Shown: piece after piece, positions 13,056 through 30,200 of the stretch
Numbering within the stretch: position 1 is the first letter of the stretch
How the letters are laid out: the number at the start of each line of letters is the position of its first letter
From: Parapristionchus giblindavisi
Taxonomy: Eukaryota > Nematoda > Chromadorea > Rhabditida > Diplogasteridae
NCBI GenBank assembly: GCA_943737045.1
Contig: CALSFV010000350.1
Location: forward strand, 1 to 64,000
Length of the DNA: 64,000 bases
Direction: 5' to 3'
The notes under the pieces: model-generated
Database searches by the model: none
Told to the model about the DNA's origin: nothing
Seen by the model: the letters and a program-made list of their open reading frames with translations, nothing else
Made by a program: the position numbers and the translations under genes

Positions 13056-16000
13056 GGTTTCGGTTCCTTTAATGACACACCCGAGCTAATTTGACACTCT
13101 CCGCTCCGCTCTTTAGCTAGTAAAGAAAACGGGAGAGCATTGCCAGAGCAGAGTGTTTCAAATTAGCTCAGGAAGTGCCTTCCTTTAATACTCACTAGCT
13201 CTTCTGCTCAAGTTCCATTTCGGGATTACGGTTGTTGCATCATATTGCTCTATATAAATTCATTTGCCTACCTCTGTTTGTTTTGCCCTAAAAATAAAAA
13301 TCACACTTATCTCATTGTCAAAACTCTGCGTGACTATGCAGAGAGTATGCAATTGCTGATAAAACGGGTCGAAAGTCCGCCACCTCTCAAGCAAGCACTA
13401 GACTAGACACCAATAATGATAAGAAAGTGCGAAACCGATTATTGATCCCTGTGATCTATATTTACTTTATTTATTTATTATTTATTCATTAAAAAAGACG
13501 AATGTGTTTGCGTACCCAGAACAATTTTTTTACAAAAATAGATGCGAATTAATAGAAAATTCCATTAATGGTATACAGTCCCGCACGATCGCCCTCCCTA
13601 AATGCGGGCCGCCGCGACATGATTCATGTCGCCTCATGTCGCATCTTTCTAAAAGATTTTTAAAACATTTCATTAGTTGTGATCATTGCATCATCAGATT
13701 ATATTAAGATCACCGTTGAAACGAGTAAAATTGGTTAACTCTGGACAGAGTTATTGAAGGTTGCTGACCTTGCGAAAACGATTTTCTAGCAAATGTGTTT
13801 TTTCTCGTATTTGAAGTATTGTATTTGGAAGTATTGTAATTATTTCGCAAAATACACGAGAAAATACAAAAGAAAATCCGCAGAAAGCGTCCAAAAACTT
13901 GTTTGTGAGAAAATCGATTTCGCAGGGTCAATGAAAAGTGCGGGAAATTCAAATTTGCAGGGATTACGGTAGCAAAATCAGCCATGATCCTTCAATAACT
14001 CTGTCCAGAGTTAACCATTTTTATTCGTTTCAACGGTGATCTTAATCTTATCTGATGATGCAATAATCACAGCTAATGAAATGTTTCAAAAGTCTTTTAG
14101 AAGGATGCGACATGAGGCGACATGAATCATGTCGCGGCGGCCCGCCTTTAGGGAGGGCGATCGTGTGGGACTGTACATTCGGGTTACTCATAAACAAGAA
14201 AAATATAAAATACAATAAGTAATACAATAATTATATATTTATCGATTTTTTAGATGAGAGGAATTAAGAATTAATTTTTGCTTCCAGGATCTACCCTCTC
14301 GCGATAGTCCAACTCGTATGGGTTCCCGAAACGGAGCTGCCACCACTGGCACCTACGGTAGATCACCATTGATTATTGATTAGCAACTCTCCTACTTACC
14401 TACTTAAATCACAATGCTATTCAACTGTTGGATTCATTTTTGAAGATGGTTTGAAAATGATGTTTAGGAATCCTAGTATGAACAGCTATACGTAAAAACG
14501 TATTATATATATATCGGAAGAAACGCTAAACTATCAGGTATTCGAGCTGACCTCGCAGATCCTCATCTACTTCCTCGCCTTTGATTTCTCCTACTTCTGG
14601 TTCCACTACATTCACCACAAGGTAACCCAGAATATCTTCAGTTTTTTTTTAAATTTCGAACGCTAAATCAACCAATTTTTATTGGAGGAACTAGAACTGT
14701 AGTAGAAACATATTACTAGCTATGACAAAAATTGCGACCAAATCGGTGACTGTGAGCTGAGGCCGTATGTAAGAACGTTGGTACACCGTTTGTCGACAAA
14801 TGCGACGTCACAAGCTTAAGCGGAGGCGTCTATCAAAGATCATCCCTATACGCTTGAGGCGTCATCTTTATCGACAAACAGTTTACCAACGTTCATGCGC
14901 ACGACCGCAGGTCACATTTTTTTGTCTGACACCGCCAACAACAATTGGGCTCAAAGAAACTTACAATTAGCTATGGTAAAAATTGCTACCAAATCGGAGA
15001 CTGTGAGCTGTAGCTAGCTGAGGCTGTATGCAAGAACGTTGGTAAACCGTTTGAGGACAAACGCGACGTAACAAGTTTTGGCGTTTGCCAAATATCTTCC
15101 TCTAAGGTTGTGACGTCACGACAAACGATTTAAATTGATTAAAAAATTCCACCAAATCTTTAACCGCGAGCTCTGATATCATTCCCCTTGTTCAGGTTAA
15201 ATTCCTGTACCGTTGGTGTCACTCCGTCCACCACATGTACTCTTCCCCGTTCGCAGCGTCCGCCCAGCACCTTCATCCATTCGAGCTGTTCTTCGTCGGC
15301 ACCTTCATCACGGTAGTTCAATGTGATGCACAGTATGCATATAAAAGCATGCAAATGTACTCTAGTAATATTATATAACATGCAATATAAAACTAGTTAA
15401 GGTCCGCTGTTTCTGGGTTGTAGGTATTAAGAGGCCGTTTGTGTAAGAGTCGGGCAAATCTGGGAGAGGGTTGGCACAGGCCAAAAAAGGTGTTCATTGA
15501 AACGAAAAATTCCCCTTTTTTTTATTGATTCCGGAGCTATCATCTGGTTTGCATGACAAAATAGCAACGACAAAAGCGCAAAAAAGCGCAAGCGAAAAAA
15601 ACGCAACTCGCGATAACTTCGGCCAGTACTCCAATCATGGTCAGGTTGATATTTTGAACTCCTTAGCCTCAGGGCTATTAAGTCATGCATTGATCTTTGA
15701 TCTCTGGCACCTCAAAAGCGCAACTCGAGGGAAGGATCTCCATACTTGATCAGTTTTTTTCTAAAATATATGGTAATAAAAATTAACATTTTTCAAAAGT
15801 TTTCGAATTTTCGTTTTTTTTTATTGCATCTGACCCACCGAACCGGGTTACGGTAGCTTGCCGTAGTTTTCAATGCGGGATGGGGCAGGTCCTGAATAGT
15901 TCACTCTGAGTCGAGATAGCTCGAGTTGCGCTTTTGTCGTCGAGGGGCCAAAGATCAACTTGTTACGGTATGGCCGAGGCCCGGAGGTTTCGTATGAGCC

Positions 16001-17646
16001 CACCCCGAAGTGTCTAACTTCACTATGATGTGGTGTTACATTTTCAAAACGTGCGCACGGCGTGCGAACGTAAGAAATGCACGGCGTGCATTTTTTCTAT
16101 GTGGTGTTACATTTTGAAACGTGCGCACGCCGTGCGCCCGTTTTGAAAATGTAACACCACATGAGACGAGATAGCACGAGTTGCGCTTTTGTCGTTGAGA
16201 GCCAGAGATCAAAGATCAATTAACGACGTAATAGCCCTGAGGCTAAAGAGTTCAAAATGTCCAACCTGCGAGTTGCGCTTTTGTCGTTGCGGTTTTTTTT
16301 CATACTCCAATCCTATGCGTACTACCCATATCTAATGCGATGTTATATGAAATGAGTGTGAAACATAAATTCACTAATTTTGCTCTCCGCTCTGGCAACG
16401 CTCTCTCGTCGAAAATATGAGCATTAGAATTTGGACAGAGAAGAGACTAAAATCTTCCTTTCCAACTCGGACGCGAGTGACTGAATCCGAGCGTCAGACT
16501 GAAAAGATCAAAGATCAATAATGGTGCCTATGCATTGACGATAAGCAATTTACGATCCCGCAGTATGATTTCTCACATCAAAGAGAAAACTTCATTGAAC
16601 ATATTTGGTAACTTCATTGGACAATTACATGGTTAAAGCACACCCCAAGCTAATTTTAAATTGTTCAGTGCCCATGTATCTTTTGCAAACAAAGTTTGAA
16701 GAACCATAGCATACCAGAATTCCGTGAAAGAAAAAAAACCAAATTTTAATTTCAGACCATTCCCTGGATCTTCCCCACGCATCCGCTCACCTACTGGGTG
16801 TGGTTCCTCGTCGCGCAGTCCGTCTCATACGAGGTTGGTGTGGCGACGTTTACCAATCAGTGTTCCTGTTGATTTTTGCATTGCGTGTGCCGGTGCGACG
16901 ATTCCTATTCAGGTTCACATCGGGTATGATTTCCCGTTCGCGCTTCATCGGTTCTTCCCGTTCTATTCGGGAGCGCCCGCCCATGACATGCACCACCTGC
17001 GACCGCTGACCTGCTTCCAACCCTGGTTGAACTACCTAGATAAACTTATGGGTAAGTATGCTTAAACGCGTCCACGTAAATTTACATGGACGTGTCCCAA
17101 TAGACAATCACGGTTTTCCCCTTCCCCCTTTTTTTCTCCCTACTCTCCAAAATTGACTTGCACGTAAGCGAAATGTAACGTTAGTTTACGCGACGGTGTA
17201 TGCACGTAAGGCAAATATGACAAAGCATATGTAAGTAATGGGAACTTAGAATAAAAATACTTTTATACGACCAGTAAGATGGAAGGATCTCTTCATGCGA
17301 ATCGCCGGTCCTACTTTCCTGAGACAAGCAAGAAGTCATGAGTGGCCCACCATGCACATCAGAGCCTACTCTTGATAGATGTGATTAAACTGTAAACTGT
17401 AAACGACCAGTGCCTAAATATTCAGAAACTTCATTTTCGAATCATAATAGCAAACATTACGCCTCCTTCAATATGACTTATTGCTAGTACTAATTTCAGT
17501 CTCACTAAGTTCAGCTAACTTAAGCTAAGTACTTTTAAGGATATCACATCACTTACGACGACCTCAAGAAGATGGCCGATGAGAAGAGCAAGAAGTTCGG
17601 CACTTATAACAAAGAGGACGAAGCAGGGCTTGATAAGATCAACTGA
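11498..17646 (+). CDS. Membrane fatty-acid/sterol hydroxylase (cholesterol 25-hydroxylase-like), 10 exons, 306 aa
   Basis: Exons: 11498-11611, 11968-12055, 12118-12182, 12615-12673, 14288-14357, 14538-14621, 15196-15312, 16756-16833, 16913-17051, 17540-17646. All phases agree (921 nt). It belongs to the fatty acid hydroxylase/sterol desaturase superfamily of di-iron membrane oxygenases. The metal-binding histidine clusters are visible: HYIHH (155-159), HSVHH (169-173) and HDMHH (249-253). Hydrophobic stretches around residues 45-75, 95-115, 133-154 and 200-225 are the expected membrane helices. The lysine-rich tail (after 272) is probably cytosolic. The family oxidises sterols, fatty acids or related lipids in the ER; the exact substrate cannot be read. 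Exon 2 uses the second GT (gtgcgt) because only that donor keeps frame. Exon 1 lies between two copies of one foldback repeat, the upstream copy ending 15 bp before the ATG, so the promoter or 5' leader is partly repeat-derived. Intron 4 holds a 598-bp mariner-like element. Confidence 0.88.
11703..11821. repeat. GGGAGCGTAACC foldback in hydroxylase intron 1
   Basis: Direct repeat of the copy at 11362. The two bracket exon 1. Confidence 0.7.
12201..12320. repeat. Hairpin-family copy in hydroxylase intron 3
   Basis: Followed 140 bp later by a second copy (12459-12576). Confidence 0.75.
12459..12576. repeat. Hairpin-family copy, same intron
   Basis: Arms differ from the neighbouring copy, so the two are separate insertions rather than a recent tandem duplication. 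Confidence 0.7.
12689..12825. repeat. TGACGTCA palindrome repeat in hydroxylase intron 4
   Basis: Near-perfect arms. It starts 15 bp after the exon 4 donor. Confidence 0.75.
12990..13052. repeat. (TA)n microsatellite
   Basis: About 31 units, inserted in a GGGAGCGTAACC-family foldback fragment (12965-12989 and 13053-13070). Confidence 0.95.
13069..13188. repeat. Hairpin-family copy after the TA microsatellite
   Basis: Loop AGCTAGTAAAGAAAACGGG. Confidence 0.7.
13576..14173. mobile_element. Mariner-like foldback, 598 bp
   Basis: TA on both sides, ends CAGTCCC...GGGACTG, arms of about 185 bp (13576-13760 and 13988-14173). The spacer has no transposase. It lies in intron 4 of the hydroxylase. 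Confidence 0.8.
14761..15130. repeat. Two tandem degenerate TGACGTCA palindromes
   Basis: Copies at 14761-14905 and 15026-15130 sit in a roughly 280-bp direct duplication (AAAATTGC.ACCAAATCGG flanks) in the hydroxylase intron between exons 6 and 7. Confidence 0.65.
15555..16290. repeat. Compound inverted repeat (AGTTGCGCTTTTGTCGTTG) with nested palindrome
   Basis: Segments at 15560-15730 recur inverted at 16165-16290 (TAGCCCTGAGGCTAA). The GTGGTGTTACATTTT palindrome (16030-16161) sits between them. It fills most of the hydroxylase intron before exon 8. Confidence 0.6.
17286..17405. repeat. 125-bp repeat, copy 2 (inverted)
   Basis: Counterpart of 2705-2832; in the last intron of the hydroxylase. 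Confidence 0.7.
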
Positions 17647-17758
17647 TTGTCGATTTTCAATTGTTGATTTATCGATTGAATCGCTCTTCATTGAATATAA
17701 ATATGATTTCACTCATACGCAGACGATGATATGAAGTAAATAATACTAACTACATATT

Positions 17759-19306
17759 CTCTGGTGTTGAAATCCTTGCATGATCACGAATACAAGTATA
17801 ATCATGCATGATTAGACATTAGGGTTGCAGGAACGAGGGCGAATAATTCGTGCCCTTTGTCAGTCGCTTCCCTTATTTCTCGGCAACAGGGATGGGCGAA
17901 AAAGTTTTTTTCGTGTTCGTTTTTTTCGTTTTTTTTGAGCCCCAGACGAAAAATTGTTCGGTCGAAAACTTTTTCGTCTTTCTCGGAAATTTTTCGAGTT
18001 TTACACTAGATATTCTGGAACCAACGAAATATAGGGAAAAGGGGATGTTCAACTACAAAAAAAAGTATTTTCGAAAGAAATTCAATACTTTTTTCATACT
18101 GTATGTTTTCCACTCGAGAAATGATCGAGTTCTTACTGTATTTTCACTTTTTCTGAATCGCTGACGACTGTTTTTCCATATAATTTCAAGTCAAATTCAC
18201 GAACATCTAGCAGTAAAAATTCATGAGAAAAAAAATTCCCTCCCTGGTATGGAAGTGGGGGAGATTTTTCTCTACTGCGGAAACCATCCTGACCGAAAAT
18301 CATAGTCGCCTCTCTAAGCGGGCATTTTATACCAGATGTTGAGCTGATCACGAGTAGGTCAGTCAGATATTTACGTGATGTTTTTGTTTAGTGTAATTAC
18401 TTCTGTAAAGAATGATAAAGCAATGTGGAGTAAGACGGAGTAATGGAGTACGACTCATGACTACAATGAATAGTTTAAATTTCCATCTGAATTCGTAGAA
18501 CGGATGTCATTTTGTTCGTGGTTATCGTATCGTTTCTTCCAAAAATGAATGAAGTAATGAAGTAATAAAGTGGTTAATAATTGGAAAAAACAGGGAGAAA
18601 AAACTCATCATGTTTGAATTATCATCCAACTCGGGAATATCTCTAACTGCCCATGTCTCTTTCCAAATTGCACTTTTACACCTCACTTCCTTCTCGATTA
18701 TTCCTATCCATGCAATTCTACACCTTTGAATGATCGGTTTCAACTAACTACGATAGTAGGACATATTTCATCTTGACACAGTAGAACGGATGTAATTTTG
18801 TTCGTGGTAATCGTATCGACTTTTCCAAAAATGAATCAGAACGGGAGTGATATGAGCTACAACTTTGCTGTTGACTGCTAAGCTCTCAGATGCGAGGGGA
18901 ATTAGCCATCTCTTGAAACGTGTCTCATTGGGGGACGAGGCGGAGGGACAGGAGGGAGGGTCGAGAAAGGATACGAGAGAGTGAGAGAGAGCGAATAATT
19001 CGGTCTGTCCCGAACTATTCGTTCCGTCTGGCAGGTGTGTCGAATTCTTTGAAGGGAAAGGGGGGAGAGGGTGAGAGATGGGAAATGGGTGCGAATAATT
19101 CGAATTCGAATTCGAACCGGCAACCCTATTAGACATTCCATGCATGATCGTGCATGGAATATCCGTGGTTCGTGATCATGCATGGAACGACAGAATCCAT
19201 GCATGATCTCAAATAATCCATGCATGATTCGAGTATATTCCATGCATGATCATGCCATTAATTGCACGAATTTTACTTGGATCATGCAAGGATTCAAACA
19301 CCTGAG
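17759..19306. mobile_element. Second copy of the CATGCATGATC foldback, split by an hAT-like insertion
   Basis: It is the reverse orientation of the 546-814 element. Its left 60 bp and right 170 bp are separated by the nested element 17820-19128. Confidence 0.8.
17820..19128. mobile_element. Non-autonomous hAT-like element, 1309 bp
   Basis: Inverted termini TAGGGTTGC/GCAACCCTA are flanked by an 8-bp duplication TTAGACAT (17812-17819 and 19129-19136), the hallmark of hAT elements. Subterminal GAATAATTCG motifs recur in both ends. A 60-bp segment is directly repeated inside (18498-18555 and 18781-18838). There is no transposase frame; the longest open frames are low-complexity. Confidence 0.8.
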
Positions 19307-19612
19307 TAATAACTACATATAATAATAATAACTACATACATATATCAACATGGTCAATAAACTACTCTTGTATTTCAAAACTAGTAGTTTACTTACATGA
19401 CGTCACAGACTAGCAGTTTGCTGTTAGTTTACTACTAGTGAAAGAACATTTGGCGAAATGCTTTACCGTGTTATACACCACTTCTAGTAAATTTACGTTT
19501 ATCTAGCCGTAGACTTGCAGGTCGACGACTGGTGAGAAATATAAGTAAACTACTAGTTTGAAAATACACAGAATAAAATAAATACTGTACTTTAGGTAGA
19601 ATGAAGTAGACT

Positions 19613-19724
19613 AAATATACCCCGAGCTTATTTGAAACTCTCCGCTCTGGCCACACTCTCGCTTTCCTTGTCTGCAACAGACTTTGACGAGAGCGGAGAG
19701 TCAAATTAGCTCGAGTGTAGCTAT
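19613..19724. repeat. Hairpin-family copy upstream of the kinase
   Basis: 3' arm shortened near GACGAGAGCGG. Confidence 0.7.
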
Positions 19725-20153
19725 AATTGCCTTTGAATTCTACAGAATGATTCGTTTTGATCTTTCAACCACGAGAATTACTTCTTCAAAAATGAACAAT
19801 GAACGATTCCATACTATCTCCTATTCCAATTAAATTAATAATAATAATCGATGTTCAAGTGGGTTTGCGTGCACTTTAAATGTAAAATTTTGAAATATAT
19901 TAGATAATAAGATGCACTATGGTGTTTGGATCGCCACTTCTCATATTCAAATTTTCCTAGATCGGTCGTTTAGCAATCACTTTTTTCATTCGCTATTCCT
20001 CTGATCTTCTTGAACGGTTGCTCAGAAGTGACCCTCACACAAGTAAGTCCAGATTGAATCCGTTCTACGTGAAGCCTTAAATTATTAAATCATTAATCAC
20101 TGATCTCCTTGAATCCTTAGATCGCTAAATCCATAACCTTCACGGATCCGACA

Positions 20154-25604
<5,451 letters not shown>

Positions 25605-27126
25605 GATTCCTCGTCATGATCCACCGAACGCGTATATATCTAATCAACATGAATCTCTGTGAGCTTGATAAAGGATTTAGTCCTATCAGCAATCTGTGTG
25701 TAATTGAAAACAATTCAGCTACATTTTCAAAACCGGTTTTAATTTCGAAAAATCAAAACAAATCACCAAACGACAAATAAGCTACCATGCTTATGATCAA
25801 AATTATTAGGCAAAGCGCATCAGAGTTAAAAAGCTCATATTTACCCACATGGACGTCGGGAAATAGTTTGGCTCATCACACGCACCTTGGAAGTGCAAAC
25901 ACTGCTAGGCTATGAAAGCGCGCGGCGCACCCCAGACGGGTTAGGTGCGCGCACTCTCTCGCACGATAGGCTCCGCCCCTTGCCGCCGCTCTTCTCTTCT
26001 CCCATTTCTCTCGTCCCTCATCCCATCATCCCTCTCTTACCCATCTCGCAGCCCATATCCACTGTATTATCAAAGTATTATCAAAATTCATCTACAGTAT
26101 ACCGCATCCTTCAGTGCTCACAGTTACAGTAACCAAGTATTTAGCATTAGCACATTTATTCCAATACCAATGGTATTAATTCAGTACAAATCAAATCGAA
26201 TGAGACATACCATTTACAAGATTTGGAGAAGGTCACAAATATAAATATTCATATGAAATACGGAGGTGCGGGGATAGGATTCTGCCTCTTCAAGAGGACT
26301 TCTAGTCTATATTCATAAGATCGATGCATAGGGGACACAAATATTGTTGATCTGGAGATAAAGAAACATGGGGTTAGTAGACTGGCACTGTTCAGAACTA
26401 GTAAGTGTTACAGTAGTAGCTCGTACCACACTTACCACTAAAAATACCCATTCACAAAATCAATAACTACAAATTCTGGTCATTAGTGCGGTACGAACTA
26501 CTATTTGCATTGTTGTCACTAGGCCGGGATCAGTAAATTTGGAGTGGTCGTGGAGCAACGGGATACTGTAGCTGACTACCATAACGAGTGTACCGTAATC
26601 AGTAAAGGAATGGGAGGAGAATACGAATAGCAAGAAATCAATAAATCAATCAATACAATGTAAGGTTGCAGGGGACGGAGCATTTTGGCAAAGTGTACCC
26701 GTTACAATTTGTGCATGTGCTTTAAACGGTAACAGAAAGGTCTCGCAAGGAAGCAAAAATCAATACTGCGTAATACTGTGATGAATAGGGATACGGTAAG
26801 TACAACCCTGTATACGATTCGGACAGGAACATTACACAAGGCATTTTTGGGACATATCATACGATTAAATTGACTTTAGAAACTAAGAGAAAACACGACT
26901 AGAGCTTGGTGGTGTGAAAGGACATTCTTCGATAAATCTTCATGTATATATTAATAATAATGTATAACTTGTGTTGTTTAGCAAATGATCATTAAAGGGG
27001 CAAATATATGAACCGAAGAGTAGCAACTATTATACAACTGGAATGTTTATTTCGTCATGGCTACCGTAACAGAAAACATGAGACACTACACGCAAAAGGA
27101 GACTACGAGAATTCAATTCATCCTGG
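25605..27126. other. Convergent intergenic region between the kinase and the SUN gene
   Basis: Kinase 3' UTR and SUN gene 3' end. A minus-strand AATAAA lies at 27051-27046. No further gene; open frames at 25887-26244 are compositionally non-coding. Confidence 0.55.
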
Positions 27127-27264
27127 GGCCGTATCCATGAACGTTGGCTAACCGTTTGCGGGCAAACGTGACGTCACAAGCGTAGGGGGGAGGATCTCTG
27201 GCAAACGCCTCCGCTTACGCTAGTGACGTCACAGTTTCCCGAAAAACGGTTCATGGATACGGCC
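27127..27264. repeat. TGACGTCA palindrome repeat in the SUN gene 3' UTR
   Basis: It begins 17 bp after the SUN stop codon and precedes the AATAAA at 27051-27046, so it should be transcribed as a long hairpin in the mRNA. Confidence 0.7.
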
Positions 27265-27281
27265 ACTGATAACAAGGGCGC

Positions 27282-30200
27282 TCACGCCACGACCCTCCCG
27301 GGTCGCGTAGGCGATCGCTCCACGGACAGTGTGACGTCATCGGGCGCGGACGTATTCGCACCGCCGCCTGGTCGAAGGCGGAGCGACGAGGGCGGCTGGG
27401 CGGCTAGGGGCGGAGCTTGATGACCGGAAGTGGGCGGGGCCAGGCGACCGACATCCTCTTCCTCTTCGGAGCCAGTTTGTGATGGCGACGGCAGCGACGA
27501 GTCCATGGCGGAATCCCAATCGAGAGGAGCAGGGCCTGAGCAATGAGCTTATTTATTTATTTATTTTAATTGTAGTTATTATTTTTAGCTTGTTGTGTTG
27601 ATCAAACCAGCACAACGCACAAAAACCTCTCATAGATAAAGAAAGAATACAATCAAATCAAGGGACTACAGTCATACATTTTCGGTACCCTCGCCGTCTA
27701 TTTTTATATAGTGGGTCAATTCTCGAAATAGGGTGGGTTGATTCACAAAATTCGTTATTTTAGCATAAAAATCGTAATTTTTAGCTTCATTTTTTATCAA
27801 GTGGCCTAAAATGGGCCTTATATAGTGTGTCAATCCTCGCAATGCGAGGGTATGGCAATGTATGACTACAGTAGTAACCTACAGTAACAACATACAAACA
27901 ATAATCACCGATATTGAAATGACAACACCCACAAACAAACACTACCCAAAGGACTCTTCCGCACTCACCTCCACACTGCCTGCACTGGTGGTGCGCGGCG
28001 ACCGCTTCAACAGGCGCGGATGCGCACGCGACGGACGCGGTTCCGCCTGTTTTCCGGCGCTGGCGCCGCTTTCCGGCGCGCTTCTCCGCCGAAGACGCAG
28101 AAGTGACGGAGGAGGCGGACGACTGCGGCTGCGCCGCCGCGCCTCCGCTTGTGGTCGCGGGCGGATCGAGCGGCACCGGCGCCAACTGATCTTCTTCGCG
28201 GTCACGCGCAAGCCGCTCTTCGAGCGCCAGAGCGATCAGTCTGCAAGTGAGATGAATCACAATATTCAATACAATATTTCAAATAATTTCATGTTATTGT
28301 TTAATTATACAGTCCTAATTATACAGTTCTCTTATATATTTGTTCACAGTCATAAAACAATTCGTCTCCTCTGCTTCTCGTTAATTTGCCTATTTATAGT
28401 GAATGAATGACTACAATTACTATAAACAACTTATTAACAGCTTAGAATGTCTTTTTAGTATACAAACTCTAGAGCCAAACCACGCGCATACCACATACCT
28501 TTCGATCTCTCTGCGATCAATCGCCGGAGCGGGGGACGCGGACGCTGGCGCAGCAGCCGCTATGGACGCGGGCGTATCGAGGACGCCGCGTCGTCCCCCA
28601 AGCCCAAACAGGCGCTGGTAGCAGAACTGCAGGGCGAGCACGAGGCACACCGTGAGCGCCTGCGCTCCCAGCACCGCGTACAGCACTTGTTCGGTCTGAA
28701 AGCGTATCGATTTTATTTATTTATTTACTCATTTATTTAGTAATTTAGTCATTTAATCATTTATTTACCAATTTACTAATTTATTTATTTAATTATGTAC
28801 TTAATTACATTTATTTTTAAAAAAATAACGTGAATACAGGATCATAAGGCCAACAGATCTGTCAAGATCGCCGGTCCTCAATTTATGCAACTCGCAAGAC
28901 TCTTTGAAAATCGGACTCTTTGGAGAACCCGAATAGCTTACTCAGCTGGCATAACACCCTAATCGGCTGATAAACTTGCAGTAATGTACAGTTGAAGATC
29001 AGGATGAGAATCAACGAGACAGAGAGCATTCAAAATATGTAACAAGTCTGCTGCGCGAATTCAACAGGTGAGACCTCTGATTGTTCAGGATGTACATACG
29101 ATTGGCTGAGTGGTTCGGTTTGTACGTCATTTGGCCAATCTGCATTGTTTTGTCTACTGCCCCCCCCCCTCGAATCGGTTCGTAGTATGCACTATTTGAA
29201 AATAAAAGAAAAGCAGCGCACTCTCTTCGTTTTGCACACTCTCTCGCCTCTTTATCGTTTAGTTTCTTTTCTAATCTCAACAATAAATCAATAATTCGAC
29301 AATAACACCGTACCGTCCATATTCCGTCCGAGTGGTGGTCAAAGTGGCGCATGTGGAACTCGTCGGGTCCGCTCGTATTCCTCACTTCCTCCTCCTCTTC
29401 CTCGTCGCCTTCCACATCGTCGTCAGCGACCACGCGTTGCGGTCGCGGCTGCGGTCCGTGAACGCGTCTGCAAGGAAGAAGTACGGTAAGATTACGGTAC
29501 TTATCCGATCGATAATCAATCAAAGAACAAGTCATTACGACATTCATTTCTCGTGCTCGTGCAGTAACTCACATGTACAATACTCAAATCTCACATATAC
29601 AATATTTAAAGAAAGACAAAAATATTACTATTTTCACAATATAAATAATTAATTAATACACTGATAGATCGAACGTTACACATTTTTAAAGTGCGGTCAG
29701 GTTTTTCGATTTTTCGGGAATTTTCGGCCTTAAACTTAAAAAAAAAAACTTTTTTATAACTTCAATCTTGGTACAATATGAACGTAAACTTCTTATACAA
29801 ACTTAAACTAACTTATACTTTAAAAACACAAAAAAAACTTGTACTTTATAAACATTCCACGTTACCTTGATCGATGGACCCGATTGGGACAAGTTTCATG
29901 CGCCGATGGATCACCACTAGTGCCTCCGCCTCCTCTTCTCGACGATGATGACGTCATCACGTCGTCGCCGTCGCCACTACAAGACACGTTCACACTAGAA
30001 ACGAGCCACGATCAGACTACAGACTACGCGTATGATTAGACTATAGACTACACGTATGATCAGACTACAAACTACAAAGATTAAATTCGTGCACATTGCC
30101 ACTAGACCAACAACAACAACAACAATACAACATGCCACATAACATATTCAGACTTTAGACATCGTTCCATTTGCCTTACGTGTCTACGCTGTAACCTTCT

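Noticed and set aside
17850..18164. 104-codon frame inside the hAT-like element
   Set aside because: Phe/Lys-rich low complexity; no transposase motifs.
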